Shown one piece after another: positions 58,901 through 59,986 of a stretch of 64,000 nt of DNA. The stretch's first letter is position 1; each line of letters begins with the position of its first letter. Under the pieces are notes generated by a model. The model did not search any database, was not told where the DNA came from, and saw only the letters and a list, made by a program, of their open reading frames with translations. Made by a program: the position numbers and the translations under genes. The DNA is from Sabellastarte sp. h YS-2021 (Eukaryota > Annelida > Polychaeta > Sabellida > Sabellidae). The stretch lies in contig OZ024938.1 of NCBI GenBank assembly GCA_964017235.1, positions 4,641,454 through 4,705,453 on the forward strand, given 5' to 3'.

Positions 58901-59059
58901 GTCACTTTGTATAATTGTGTTTCTGAGATGTTAGCAGTTCTGTGGCACCCTGTCCTTTTGTAAGTAGTTTTCCTTGTGTATATTCAGGTGGAGTACGCTA
59001 GTAATCCCAATGAGGGACCCAAAAACCTGGGTGACAGGAAGCGACCCGCTGATTGGTGA
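6487..59059 (+). CDS. RBM45: RBM45-like RNA-binding protein gene (12 exons, 5' end missing)
   Basis: Exons: 6487-6584, 17598-17720, 20113-20239, 20725-20850, 22804-23226, 23923-24078, 37533-37656, 38134-38239, 46147-46253, 48132-48268, 58483-58580, 58988-59059. All junctions are AG/GT and all phases agree, giving about 564 codons. Domain order matches vertebrate RBM45: RRM1 (second half), RRM2 with HRLFLRIPKS and RGLAFVKYAK, RRM3 with VFALFNICPGL and GVAKLVYES, and a C-terminal RRM with RLFFVSVPE and RFGFAHFADK. RBM45 is a nuclear multi-RRM protein that binds GAC-containing RNA. Unlike the 476-residue human protein, this one has a glycine-rich repeat exon between RRM2 and RRM3 and an acidic linker before the last RRM. 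Introns of 11, 13.5, 7.9 and 10.2 kb each hold one DIRS element. The initiator exon is not identified. Confidence 0.9.
6585..7757. other. Start of the 11-kb intron; repeat-derived motifs but no gene
   Basis: The motif CGTCTGCTGGTTT followed by GTCACTGTTAA and TTGTCTGCGCA recurs near 6965, 7015, 7205 and 7510, indicating decayed repeats. A short palindrome TCGAATCTTTGATTCGA (6672-6688) recurs as a variant near 25760. No coding exon was seen. Confidence 0.5.
7758..8135. mobile_element. hAT-type MITE with 8-bp target duplication
   Basis: The left end TAGTGGTCGGACCGGTT and right end ACCGTTCACACCACTA are imperfect inverted repeats. The insertion is flanked by a perfect 8-bp direct duplication CTAAATAC (7750-7757 and 8136-8143). 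Eight-base duplications and TA-starting ends are hAT hallmarks. It is 378 bases long with no transposase. Confidence 0.82.
8638..10899 (+). mobile_element. Helitron/Helentron-like element with minisatellite core
   Basis: It opens with a near-perfect palindrome, ATCTCCCGCC, a 9-base GC-rich loop, then GGCGGGAGAT. Near the 3' side (about 10449-10460) the half-site GGCGGGAGATA recurs as a subterminal inverted repeat. The core is a 133-bp tandem array. A second short array of about 168 bp (two copies, 10490-10830) precedes a terminus GCGATCCTCTAG. The CTAG end is shared with elements at 36262 and 54372. The exact 3' boundary is uncertain: the element may stop just after 10460 and abut a second one. 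Confidence 0.6.
9240..10370 (+). repeat. 133-bp minisatellite array
   Basis: About eight to nine tandem copies. The landmark AAATGAGTAAATG recurs at 9291, 9424, 9558, 9691, 9824 and 9957, a period of 133-134 bases. Each unit carries AATTATCTCTAAAAGTATTGC, TCAAATAACTCATTC and GAGAGCTTTCAC. More diverged units extend upstream to about 8940. The same unit forms the array at 56200-57600. Confidence 0.9.
10942..11101 (+). repeat. DIRS A left inverted terminal repeat
   Basis: Starts AGCTTACCATGTGGGACTTA and ends at CTTTCTCGTTG. It is the reverse complement of 17106-17255 with only a few mismatches. It contains the palindromic E-box TCACGTGA (11051-11058) and a CCAAT box (11069-11073), so it probably also serves as the promoter region for gag, which starts about 215 bases further on. 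Confidence 0.88.
11317..13462 (+). pseudogene. gag: DIRS A gag-like ORF1, frameshifted
   Basis: The start is chosen at the ATG of MSTHQANKDKPRAQ, just before a conserved Cys/His cluster of the form C-x-H, C-x2-C-R-x-A-G-x-G-D-D-P-C, C-x2-C (about residues 15-55). The middle is Ser/Pro-rich with a KHSDKSKHKSRSRY basic patch. The C-terminus is RG-rich (SRGRF, NRGRGRGN), suited to nucleic-acid binding. The first frame runs to a stop at 13213-13215, and the RG-rich tail continues in the next frame to TGA 13460-13462. Compared with B, 20 bases are missing around 13125, which explains the shift. Function is inferred from position and composition, as DIRS ORF1 proteins are generally treated as Gag. 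Confidence 0.82.
13463..15518 (+). CDS. pol: DIRS A reverse transcriptase / RNase H / methyltransferase-like ORF
   Basis: The recognisable protein starts about 13488 (PPVGGRL). This frame is already open inside gag, so its true start is unclear and +1 frameshifting is possible. Motifs in order: LVPKPHQRWRPVIDLS, SSIDLSDAYLHIPI (motif A aspartate), LPFGLATAPQ (motif B), QYLDDWLIRS at about 14085 (the catalytic YLDD), RNase H with FTDASNEGWGAHL (about 14580), LVATDNSTVVAYI and ARHIPG, then the DIRS Dam-methyltransferase-like region with VDLFATHLNHKLPLYVSP, AYAYPPTALL and IVIAPGWPGMPWFWDLV. The enzyme copies element RNA into DNA and removes the RNA. No internal stop is seen. Confidence 0.92.
15370..16546 (+). 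CDS. DIRS A tyrosine recombinase
   Basis: The recombinase core follows QEQGFSVEVAERIAAPQRSS: an N-terminal SAM-like domain (IYKSKWALFEKWC, RPSTIAGYRTAI), then the catalytic domain with GKRRSEIHAW (first arginine), KAHDIRAFAASKAF (the H-x-x-R pair) and ACHWKAHNTFTNFYLKD (second His/Trp and tyrosine nucleophile). It integrates the circular DNA intermediate, replacing an integrase or endonuclease. The frame is open upstream without a stop to 13463, right after the gag TGA, so the recombinase shares the gag frame and overlaps all of RT. Whether that upstream part is translated is unknown. The tail after GPVVAAQQVL reads through a poly-A/poly-G tract. Confidence 0.9.
16938..17040. repeat. DIRS A internal complementary region
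   Basis: The first half (about 16938-16980) is the reverse complement of the element's left end, and the second half (about 16981-17040) is the reverse complement of its right end. They are fused at TAATAAAATTGAAAATTTTA. In the DIRS model this region templates joining of the two ends into a circle. Confidence 0.88.
17106..17255 (-). repeat. DIRS A right inverted terminal repeat
   Basis: Inverse of 10942-11101. Bases that distinguish A from B (AACTGTC and AGGACGATT here) are the same in both arms of A. The remaining right end (17256-17296) carries the TAAGTAATTAAAATTTTC terminus. Confidence 0.88.
17385..17570 (+). repeat. Interspersed repeat, copy 2
   Basis: Same unknown repeat as 4560-4755, ending about 27 bases before the acceptor of the RRM2 exon, so it forms the last part of the intron after DIRS A. 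Confidence 0.68.
17598..17720 (+). CDS. RBM45: RBM45 exon: end of RRM1 and start of RRM2
   Basis: Acceptor TTGTTTAG, donor TTA|GTGAGT, 41 codons in phase 0. VLMAYNKDS completes RRM1, followed by the acidic TEDED linker and HRLFLRIPKSMSRSDLRDTF, which is RNP2 and helix 1 of RRM2. Human RBM45 has EDEELTRIFVMIPKS at this point. Confidence 0.92.
17721..18728. other. Intron, no gene
   Basis: Intron sequence. Palindromic AGATCTAGACGTCT-like motifs recur near 18587 and 18683. Short open frames around 17960-18370 have no recognisable protein content. Confidence 0.5.
18729..19180 (+). repeat. 131-bp tandem repeat, about 3.4 copies
   Basis: The landmark GC(A/G)AGGAAATC recurs at 18729, 18860, 18991 and 19122, an exact 131-base period. 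Each unit contains GTGTCCTCATATCTTCTCAT, ATTAATGACTTGGGTGCT and GTGAGTTCTCGAGTTTAAA. The GTGAGT inside each unit resembles a splice donor. Intronic. Confidence 0.92.
19181..20112. other. Intron, no gene
   Basis: AT-rich intron sequence up to the acceptor before the second RRM2 exon. No repeats or exons were recognised. Confidence 0.5.
20113..20239 (+). CDS. RBM45: RBM45 exon: rest of RRM2
   Basis: Polypyrimidine tract TTTATTTTTTTAG, donor ACTT|GTGAGT. It encodes PYGDLVWTHILMDKSTGQSR, then GLAFVKYAKQSQAARALEEC. RGLAFVKYA is RNP1 of RRM2. Human RBM45 has [20 protein letters not shown] and [20 protein letters not shown]. Confidence 0.94.
20725..20850 (+). CDS. RBM45: RBM45 exon: linker after RRM2
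   Basis: Acceptor GTTTTCAG, donor AGTG|GTGGGT. (S)KWADVRPVEETRYKSG closes the last strand of RRM2 (human SFRAILAEPKNK), then a Gly/Met linker ends in MMDIIQSKRSG. Phase 1 at both ends. Confidence 0.86.
20851..21880. other. Intron, no supported exon
   Basis: Contains one acceptor-like site at about 21305 followed by a short open stretch, rejected as an exon because no donor restores the frame. Otherwise AT-rich. Confidence 0.45.
21881..22303. mobile_element. hAT-type MITE with perfect 8-bp target duplication
   Basis: The left end TAGAGCTGAAACGATTAG and right end TAATCGTTTCAGCACTA are inverted repeats. The flanking direct duplication CCGTTTAA occurs at 21873-21880 and 22304-22311. CTGAAACGATT ends are typical of ZBED-related hAT elements. 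423 bases, no transposase. Confidence 0.9.
22804..23226 (+). CDS. RBM45: RBM45 exon: glycine-rich tandem-repeat domain
   Basis: Acceptor ATTTTACAG, donor GCAG|GTAGGT, 423 bases. The protein starts with three 13-residue repeats (DFGSGLGQRASLT type; 39 bases each), then a spacer GDFNEFVQGYGGG, then three 21-residue repeats of GGGMGLGGARGMGEG-LRDLGL (63 bases each) and part of a fourth, ending FAEDAFSPPKKPAG. It lies between RRM2 and RRM3. Human RBM45 has no such repeat. Gly/Arg/Met-rich low-complexity segments in RNA-binding proteins often drive self-association, so a condensation role is plausible but only inferred. The near-identical DNA units suggest recent copy-number change. Confidence 0.88.
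23227..23922. other. Intron with a 49-bp tandem duplication
   Basis: GGGATTTTATGTATAGAATT through TTGGGACCAAAGTGA is repeated head-to-tail at 23387 and 23436. The rest has no supported feature. Confidence 0.6.
23923..24078 (+). CDS. RBM45: RBM45 exon: first half of RRM3
   Basis: Acceptor GTACCTCAG, donor ACAG|GTGAAA. It encodes EPMYYIESRTDVGSDCLQAK then PEGMTLQQVFALFNICPGLA and NLNSRTG. LFNICPGLASC matches human IFDIVPGLEYC. This RRM has a weak RNP2, as in the vertebrate protein. GC-rich relative to its introns. Confidence 0.92.
24079..25805. other. Start of the 13.5-kb intron
   Basis: No exon is supported. An open stretch after an acceptor-like site at 24893 was considered and rejected. 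ATCTA repeats lie near 25360. Confidence 0.5.
25823..25982 (+). repeat. DIRS B left inverted terminal repeat
   Basis: Inverse of 31972-32120. Contains the E-box TCACGTGA at 25942-25949 and a CCAAT box, as in A. Confidence 0.87.
26208..28366 (+). pseudogene. gag: DIRS B gag-like ORF1, one-base frameshift
   Basis: Starts MSLHQANKDKPRAQ with the same C-x-H...C-x2-C cluster as A. The first frame ends at 26580-26582 in ...LSPSVLYH. Relative to A one base is missing in the C-run near 26540. The remainder is open from 26696 (MGSFQASMLEAFQ) to TGA 28364-28366 and preserves the full C-terminal part that A lost, including the FESQLVKEGEDFLLKKG region and the RG-rich tail. Compared together, A and B show that the ancestral gag was a single frame. 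Confidence 0.82.
28390..30195 (+). pseudogene. pol: DIRS B RT / RNase H ORF, broken
   Basis: PPVGSRLRSFKRD lies in one frame. A 35-base deletion relative to A near 28490 shifts RT to the frame that is open from 28474 to 30195. Motifs present: LVPKPHQRWRPVIDLS, LPFGLATAPQ, QYLDDWLIRS, FTDASNEGWGAHL, LVATDNSTVVAYI and the APGWPGMPWFWDLV block. A 9-base in-frame deletion removes LLS from the RNase H ADLLSR motif, FVGY has become FVVY, and a stop after FHNNPQ removes the C-terminal tail. Catalytic residues remain, but the gene cannot be expressed as in A. Confidence 0.85.
30230..31388 (+). pseudogene. DIRS B tyrosine recombinase with in-frame stop
   Basis: Very similar to the A recombinase up to CPVRALRLYLD, where CGA of A (YLDRTKDL) has become TGA (30924-30926), a CpG-type transition. 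The same frame then continues to 31388 with KAHDIRAFAASKAF and ACHWKAHNTFTNFYL intact. The tail reads into a G-run of about 22 bases (31320-31341), much longer than in A. Confidence 0.87.
31808..31910. repeat. DIRS B internal complementary region
   Basis: Near-identical to A 16938-17040: the inverse of the B left end fused to the inverse of the B right end. Confidence 0.86.
31972..32120 (-). repeat. DIRS B right inverted terminal repeat
   Basis: Inverse of 25823-25982. It shares the B-specific variants AACGATC and AGGGCGATT with the left arm. A few private changes include loss of the E-box (CATGTGA). Confidence 0.86.
32161..34074. other. Intron, no gene or recognisable repeat
   Basis: AT-rich single-copy-looking sequence. 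Open frames are short and without domains. Confidence 0.5.
34075..35365 (+). mobile_element. Helentron-like non-autonomous element
   Basis: Begins TTTTTACCCCACAGCCCTTA, part of a 30-base palindrome (TACCCCACAGCCC / GGGCTGTCGGGGTA). It ends with the inverse half-site GGCTGTGGGGTA followed by CGGGCATCTCTGCT. 5' and 3' subterminal inverted repeats with a T-rich insertion context fit Helentron-type elements. The core (about 34150-34890) holds five tandem units of 137-148 bases, each with GTCCGGGCTATATCTC, AAGGTGTAGGAAGTTGATAC and GACCTTGATTTGACCTT. The rest is non-coding. The same family recurs at 46526-47947. Confidence 0.75.
35366..36261. other. Intron, no gene seen
   Basis: AT-rich sequence between two Helitron-like elements with nothing further recognised. 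Confidence 0.45.
36262..37305 (+). mobile_element. Helitron-like non-autonomous element
   Basis: The 5' end TTGTATCCACCGG sits in a palindrome with TCCGGTGGATAC. The 3' part carries the exact inverse CCGGTGGATACAA. About 35 bases further a hairpin (GCATC, 8-base loop, GATGC) is followed by GTAGGTCTAG and a T, the arrangement expected of a Helitron 3' end (hairpin then CTRR). The core has about four tandem units of 143-147 bases with GGGAATCTT, GTGGTCAGATTTGACCTTGG and CTTATTATTGGTCCTAGAGG. Non-coding. It ends about 225 bases before an RBM45 exon. Confidence 0.8.
37533..37656 (+). CDS. RBM45: RBM45 exon: second half of RRM3
   Basis: Acceptor TTATGTTAG, donor AAAGC|GTAAGT. It encodes GVAKLVYESAKCASFAQEKT then DGLNYAGHVIKVNIGKISKA. 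GVAKLVYES is RNP1 (human GVVQYFNVAS) and YAGHVIKVNIG the last strand. Joining directly to the 23923-24078 exon gives RTG-GVAK, a normal RRM turn. Confidence 0.92.
38134..38239 (+). CDS. RBM45: RBM45 exon: helical linker
   Basis: Acceptor TATTTAG, donor CAGAAG|GTAGGA. It encodes (A)LEETAAELQQTLMKMTMTG then NPDPAELTRLVESIQK, an amphipathic helix-rich segment. It corresponds in position to the human stretch DLLRKMATQMVAAQLAS, a known self-association region in RBM45. The last nine bases and donor are duplicated downstream in a minisatellite. Confidence 0.85.
38231..38410 (+). repeat. 40-bp tandem repeat spanning an exon end and its splice donor
   Basis: ATTCAGAAGG followed by TAGGATAGCAGTAGGGAAAT starts at 38231, 38271 and 38311, with diverged copies at 38351 and 38391. 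The period is exactly 40. The first copy contains the exon's last nine bases and its GTAGGA donor, so two perfect and two altered pseudo-donors lie downstream. Confidence 0.95.
38411..38985. other. Intron, no gene
   Basis: Start of the 7.9-kb intron that holds DIRS D. No features recognised. Confidence 0.45.
38997..39178 (+). repeat. DIRS D left inverted terminal repeat
   Basis: Pairs with 44871-45052 almost perfectly over about 180 bases although the interior is decayed. Contains the CRE palindrome TGACGTCA (39155-39162) followed by TAGCATCTTTTTCGTTTGGC, shared with C and E. Confidence 0.9.
39785..39900 (+). pseudogene. gag: DIRS D gag fragment
   Basis: Nucleotide-level match to the E gag region around 60250-60350: CACTCTCAGTCCCACCCTTG, TCGGTAATAAGGGCAGTGGA and GTTTGAGTGTACAGCC. 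Not in a usable frame. The rest of gag is lost or replaced by tandem repeats. Confidence 0.75.
39981..40470 (+). repeat. Tandem repeat of about 217-227 bp inside DIRS D, rich in promoter-type motifs
   Basis: AAAGAACGC landmarks at 39981, 40197 and 40424. The first two units contain TGACGTCA, two CCAAT-like boxes (CAGCCAATCGCGTG, CCAATCACG in unit 1) and GTCACGTG. The third is shorter and has lost the CRE. These motifs match the type found in DIRS termini (CRE in this family, CACGTG in A/B). Confidence 0.8.
40680..40962 (+). repeat. 60-bp tandem repeat followed by a poly-A tract
   Basis: CTGGTACTGGCTACACAG repeats exactly every 60 bases from 40682 (about three copies plus a diverged one to 40885). 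An uninterrupted A-run follows at about 40920-40961. Open frames across the array are repeat artefacts. Inside DIRS D. Confidence 0.9.
41465..42990 (+). pseudogene. pol: DIRS D RT / RNase H / methyltransferase-like relic
   Basis: Pieces in several frames: IPNVPNV and IGSRLSPFW (RT N-terminus), ALPFGLSTA, HQYLDDWLVRA (about 41745), RLHMRPIQWHLKNNW, IFTDASIEGWGAHLDEHFA (RNase H, about 42236), and IILIAPGWPNMPWFWDLV (about 42838). About 0.4 kb of the RT fingers is missing. No single frame is continuous. Confidence 0.82.
43020..44320 (+). pseudogene. DIRS D tyrosine recombinase relic with internal duplication
   Basis: The SAM-like domain segment (PSPIDGYRSAIADSLENLP, PKGR, SGKRRSEIHAG) appears at about 43200-43495 and again at about 43505-43780 (PSTIDGYRSPIVDKLGNSP, PKGRSGIPSW). 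The catalytic part continues as DRSLCPVRALCYYLDRTSDI, HDVRAFAASKVF and HNTFTQFYMKG with stops and a lost histidine/tryptophan pair. A G-run of about 25 bases (44487-44511) follows. Confidence 0.8.
44719..44811. repeat. DIRS D internal complementary region
   Basis: CAATTGTCCATTGGATAGGA through TTAACGCAATAAAA is the inverse of the left end. GCAAATTTAATAAGTAAACT through CCCTATCCAATGG is the inverse of the right end. Confidence 0.88.
44871..45052 (-). repeat. DIRS D right inverted terminal repeat
   Basis: Inverse of 38997-39178. Ends near ATTGTCCATTGGATAGGG, followed by the terminal TATTAACTTATAAAAATTTA block. Confidence 0.9.
45093..46146 (+). repeat. Intron with a tandem repeat of about 216 bp
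   Basis: TTCC(A/G)ATAATAGACGAAT recurs near 45289, 45507 and 45722, each followed by TGTTTCG or GTGTTTCGCCTG, a GACACA or GACAGCACAG block, and ATCTCGCGAGAAT-like palindromes. Three diverging copies span about 45240-45870. No coding exon. The acceptor of the next RBM45 exon is at 46145-46146. Confidence 0.75.
46147..46253 (+). CDS. RBM45: RBM45 exon: acidic linker
   Basis: Acceptor TCTACACAG, donor ACCAG|GTAAAT. It encodes TTQAMESQGGEDDAEDEDDS then DSLEMLPWCTVPLPT(R). The highly acidic run precedes the last RRM, and PLPTRKPLA corresponds loosely to the human PSCKKKAPAE region. Phases agree with both neighbours. Confidence 0.82.
46526..47947 (+). mobile_element. Helentron-like element carrying a captured Penelope RT fragment
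   Basis: Same family as 34075-35365: it starts TTTTTACCCCACAGCCCTTA with the palindrome and ends with ACTGTGGGGTACGGGCATCT plus CTGATGC, where GCATC-TCT-GATGC forms a 3' hairpin. The tandem core (units of about 140 bases with AAGGTGTAGGAAGTTGATAC) is interrupted at about 46914-47191 by foreign coding sequence and then resumes. It fills most of the 1.9-kb intron between the acidic-linker exon and the last-RRM exon. Confidence 0.78.
46914..47191 (+). pseudogene. Penelope-like retroelement RT fragment
   Basis: An open segment reads NKPTDTHLYLEYSSAHPHS, then GPYGQYLRLRRICTLVCDFE, then YYLKRGYPF and QDELLDTVPKP. K-P-T-D-(T/S)-x-x-Y-L, S-x-H-P and R-x-R-R-I-C are signatures of the region after RT in Penelope-like elements. 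It has no start or catalytic RT motifs and both borders are inside the minisatellite of the host element, so it is a trapped fragment rather than a gene. Confidence 0.72.
48132..48268 (+). CDS. RBM45: RBM45 exon: first half of the C-terminal RRM
   Basis: Acceptor CATGTTTCAG, donor GCGG|GTAAGT. It encodes (R)KPLADMDTRIVARLFFVSVP then ETVSNEMMENAFSRFGNLIK and CRFQAG. RLFFVSVPE is RNP2. FSRFGNLIKCRFQAG aligns with human FCRFGNLIEVYLVSG. Confidence 0.94.
48681..50645 (+). CDS. gag: DIRS C gag-like ORF1
   Basis: The start chosen is the ATG of MASPGQKKGACGHIMASF. The frame is open 12 codons further up. The N-terminal Cys/His cluster is C-x2-H-x9-C-x2-C-R-x-K-G-x-G-D-D-P-C, then C-x2-C (residues about 11-50), followed by LTPEQVLKLSTPTYKLRKEK, conserved in E. 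A Ser/Pro-rich middle leads to an acidic EEGELSDAEES patch and a conserved core (ETVRGVRAFMGWTHIPD, SWPNDAAKINSS, WEKAAKESSYICNQSAGF). The C-terminus is RG-rich (GRGGFAGRGRK, NRGRGRGRGG). It ends TAT AAA TGA, followed immediately by CAA TTA. About 655 residues, no interruptions. Presumed RNA-binding structural protein. Confidence 0.88.
   Translation: MASPGQKKGACGHIMASFDKRSRCARCREKGQGDDPCVQNLQCDFCSVLTPEQVLKLSTPTYKLRKEKAKAKEVLVDPSSVVVLDTQPEQEPAVSVSSAPDLSLPVPQFKKDLQELDEKWATRMARLEALITLGHRSSPSVQNPTFSPVKVPVSHAAPAGALSQTPFFVSTSASSGPAGPAVGPDKPRDQDFSFADRQSPLQNLYPEAEPMFKHPAPVATVSSAAMSASSQSAFQQPSSGSGPVTFRDVNPQETFEEGELSDAEESPDLETSDPDRVLSEDQNYRETVRGVRAFMGWTHIPDLEFSPQSRTDNPWAGHRSQPVGKISVDLPPEDWLCRKLETLNLVLIEGYPSKSSDPGGLHVDQFLRPPKSQSRWYGIHPAEPTDPTRPGKSVNSWPNDAAKINSSFPRISTISSASPQPPSRPLSQDTMRKWEKAAKESSYICNQSAGFNRCITKIQDAFQEQLHILQSELKKGKSSVKAQGALDELLYLSSFNQNVSFAMGKSLQHLADFTFVQMANLTLLRRDSYLEAVKPGIKPDTFNSLRNCPLNGYGLFPDAAIRKAEDEINQLEASRRTSQPGPGRGGFAGRGRKQRYQPYSTGWKPQDTAKTTSQAGKELPAWKAFGSRNRGRGRGRGGQPGRGTKMAHEKTQYK
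50646..51203 (+). CDS. Cysteine-rich extension in the gag frame of DIRS C (putative readthrough product)
   Basis: Directly after the gag TGA (50643-50645) the same frame is open for 185 codons to TAA 51201-51203. Within the first 95 residues about 19 are cysteines, mostly in C-x2-C spacing: FCEKC, FCIC, SCCMSC, YCNK, then KER and a lysine-rich spacer, then VCEKCFFC, CSKCSKCPQCCKC. The stop context TGA-CAA-TTA fits the CARYYA readthrough consensus. E has the same stop context and a homologous cysteine segment. In this stretch the overlapping RT frame shows little C-versus-E similarity before PVGxRLQxFW, which argues that the gag frame is the coding one. Function unknown; metal-binding is the natural inference. 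Confidence 0.6.
   Translation, partial: QLLQVKSGAGGPASQFCEKCSNKKLFCICSNKCFLSCCMSCTYCNKVAVTKERRKAKIKDQKSNKVCEKCFFCRSLCFCSKCSKCPQCCKCPTSGGTSSEFLGNMGSQGCKPKSSVHIKGGLCSSLQSKSSLSKGSPDSKWLCKPHQRLPLASSCTSSDREKGSREGQGSNLTSLFQQTVHCPKA
50926..52965 (+). CDS. pol: DIRS C reverse transcriptase / RNase H / methyltransferase-like ORF
   Basis: The frame is +1 relative to gag and is already open from about 50554 inside gag. The recognisable protein begins PVGGRLQSFWEIW. Motifs: FIVPKPNHKWRPILDLS, VTSLDFSDAYFHIPI (motif A), LPFGLSTAPMEF, HQYLDDWLIRAP (about 51517-51552), FVGYQYDL, RNase H IFTDASKEGWGAHLG (about 52011), IATDNTTVVAYINKEGG, ARHIPGRLNVIADKLSRQ, then the methyltransferase-like part VDMFATRYNCKLVQFVSP, LFPPVSLMG and LIAPGWPNMPWFWDLVELS. 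No interruption. As no convincing start codon lies near the domain start, expression by frameshift from gag is possible. Confidence 0.92.
   Translation: MGGRLQSFWEIWAHKGANPKVVSILKEGYVLPFKVRAPLVRDPLIVSGYANPIRDSHLQAAVQALIEKKAVERVRVQTSLAFFNRLFIVPKPNHKWRPILDLSTLNQFLCVKTFKMETPETIRTSLQQEEWVTSLDFSDAYFHIPIHYTSRKFLRFHFQNQSYQFRALPFGLSTAPMEFTGVVKEVKLMAQSQGIRIHQYLDDWLIRAPTKESCHQGTQSLLALCQELGWMVNMQKSELEPQQVFDFVGYQYDLLNGVVRPTQNRWEALQQKITVLLQNRSCRVRTFMSLIGLLTATEKQVTLGRLHMRPIQWHLKKHWRVPESLEKEIPIRRSLHQYLQWWTQEENVLKGQPLHPLRHAVQIFTDASKEGWGAHLGDFTASGTWSVPESKLHINFLELKAVLLALKRFQHLVQGKVVLIATDNTTVVAYINKEGGMRSGSLCALLWRLLCWCSLNQIVLKARHIPGRLNVIADKLSRQRQVIQTEWSLHQETFDLLCQTWHYPRVDMFATRYNCKLVQFVSPIPDPKAWSVDALTLSWEDLDMYLFPPVSLMGKVVSKLSDHWYRRAILIAPGWPNMPWFWDLVELSARVPLCLPHHPDLVTQPFNKARHRDLTNLNLHAWLLEPRQSRNRGSLAQWRQELRRLKDVQPEQSTKRSGPFLSDGVKQVRWTSGTHLYNK
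52800..53858 (+). CDS. DIRS C tyrosine recombinase
   Basis: Core from about TIKEQGFSSPVASRIEAPQR. SAM-like segment VYEAKWAVFVRWC and PSTIDGYRSAIADKLG; catalytic GKRRSEIHAW, KAHDVRAFAASKAF and ACHWKSHNTFTQFYLKD (the R, H-x-x-R, H/W and Y set is complete). It ends GPVVAAQQIHH. The frame, identical to that of gag and the cysteine-rich segment, is open upstream to 51204, opposite almost all of RT. It overlaps the RT C-terminus by at least 160 bases. Intact and plausibly active. Confidence 0.91.
   Translation, partial: AQTIKEQGFSSPVASRIEAPQRRSTRTVYEAKWAVFVRWCETSQVDFRNPSIQQIADFLLHLFQEKNLQPSTIDGYRSAIADKLGNTSVNVGKDENLTRLLDSFHRDRPKGRRGVPAWNLSLVLHQLTKAPFEPLRKASLKHLTFKTVFLLALASGKRRSEIHAWLNKNIRHQADWSKVSLYPSPSYLAKNHLAKEGPECVAPVVIPALAPTLDKSLKEDRSLCPVRALRYYLDKTQDLRTGKELVFVSFKQGFNKDISPATISSWIKQTVVLCYDLSDQDSLTLHQVKAHDVRAFAASKAFQGGISLDQILAACHWKSHNTFTQFYLKDVAWADKELFHLGPVVAAQQIHH
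54043..54371. other. Intron between two mobile elements
   Basis: Short AT-rich spacer with no recognised feature. Confidence 0.4.
54372..57931 (+). mobile_element. Composite Helitron-like element with four different tandem arrays
   Basis: The 5' end TTGTATCCCCGACGCGAAG forms a palindrome with CGGGGATAC. The 3' end has CATCTG-gcca-CAGATG followed by CGTCCTTGGTCTAG and a T: a hairpin plus CTAG as in 36262-37305. Arrays in order: about 155-bp units with GACCTACAGTCCACATTTCT (54457-54900); about 155-bp units with GAGTAAAT, AACTTGAAAA and GTCAGCTATAACAT (54920-56036); an internal start-like site TTGTATCCACTGGATA (56038); the 133-bp unit (56200-57600); and about two units of the 145-bp type seen at 36700 (57610-57830). 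Probably nested or fused elements. Non-coding. Confidence 0.72.
56200..57600 (+). repeat. 133-bp minisatellite array, second locus
   Basis: About ten copies of the same unit as 9240-10370, with CTCAAAATGAGTAAATGC, AATTATCTCTAAAAGTATTG, GAGAGCTTTCAC and AAGTTTCAGACCCGTAG. Lies within the composite Helitron-like element. Confidence 0.9.
57932..58482. other. Intron end, no gene
   Basis: Ordinary intron up to the acceptor TTTCTTTTCCAG. Confidence 0.5.
58483..58580 (+). CDS. RBM45: RBM45 exon: second half of the C-terminal RRM
   Basis: Strong polypyrimidine acceptor; donor CTCAAA|GTGGGT. It encodes (D)KRFGFAHFADKQSADMAKET then LHGESILNNLLK. RFGFAHFAD is RNP1 (human VGYAKYADRISA); TLHGESILNNLLK matches human TLHGKILNGVRLK. 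Confidence 0.94.
58988..59059 (+). CDS. RBM45: RBM45 terminal exon
   Basis: Acceptor TATATTCAG. VEYASNPNEGPKNLGDRKRP then ADW and TGA at 59057-59059. VEYA completes the RRM (human VMLADSP), and the basic KRP tail resembles the human NKRQRTY C-terminus, which carries the nuclear localisation signal. Confidence 0.9.
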   Translation: MEYASNPNEGPKNLGDRKRPADW

Positions 59060-59672
59060 ATGAGTCGACTGGCACACAGGTGGGTCATGTATTGATGTGT
59101 CATGGCGTCAATTTGTCCAACATTTGAATTAAGTTATGATTAATTTAAGTTGTATGATGCCACTTTCAACGCATTGTTTATGCCTGAATCGCATCAAGCA
59201 AACTGGTGCGTCCTAGTTGGTGAAGATTCTGCACTGACAGTCATTGAGCACCCTAGACCGAGTTTCTGTCCCGTTAGATTTAATATTTCAAACGTTTGCT
59301 GAATATCTTTATATTATATTTTGTTTCACATATAACTTTTGCAAAGGGACAAGTAAAATTGGACACGACAGGAGAAGTATGTTGTTTAAAATTTACACAG
59401 AAAACAAGTCCATATGAACTCTGTCCCTCGCCATTGCACACCATCAGAAATATCAACAGCAATACGCGATGGGACTGACACCTGGTCTTTGAACACCCGG
59501 AATCAACTATCAACATTTCCACTTCGTATCAGTGCAGTAATTCCAACCCTTAACGTGTGACCGGCACTCAAGTGCTCTTTGTGATTAATCTTTAAGTTTT
59601 CTGACTGTCGATGAAGGCGTCATTGATTATTTCCCCATTCCATTGTTCTGGTGGCCCATTTTGGACGAATAC
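59060..59672 (+). other. 3' UTR and downstream flank of RBM45
   Basis: No canonical AATAAA lies close to the stop codon, so the polyadenylation site cannot be placed. DIRS E begins about 0.6 kb after the stop and could fall inside the 3' UTR or just beyond it. Confidence 0.4.
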
Positions 59673-59986
59673 ATTTTATTGCGTTAATACATCCTATCCA
59701 ATGGACAATAGCTTATCCGGTCGGCGCGGACCGGCCCGCCAAACGTCAGAAAAAGACGTCCTGTGTCTCCACCGGCTATGCCGGCCCAGTTCTGTGCACT
59801 CGCCAGATGGCGTGTCGTACTTCCTTCCTGTCTAGACAGCGTGACGTCATAGCATCTTTTTCGTTTGGCGCATGTTCAAGTGTACACGAATATTTTTTCT
59901 GAGCTTAATTTCAGTTTTTTTGCCAGAATAGTTGCTAAAGTGTTGTGAAATTTTACCTACGGATTCTTCACACCTTATAGACCTTC

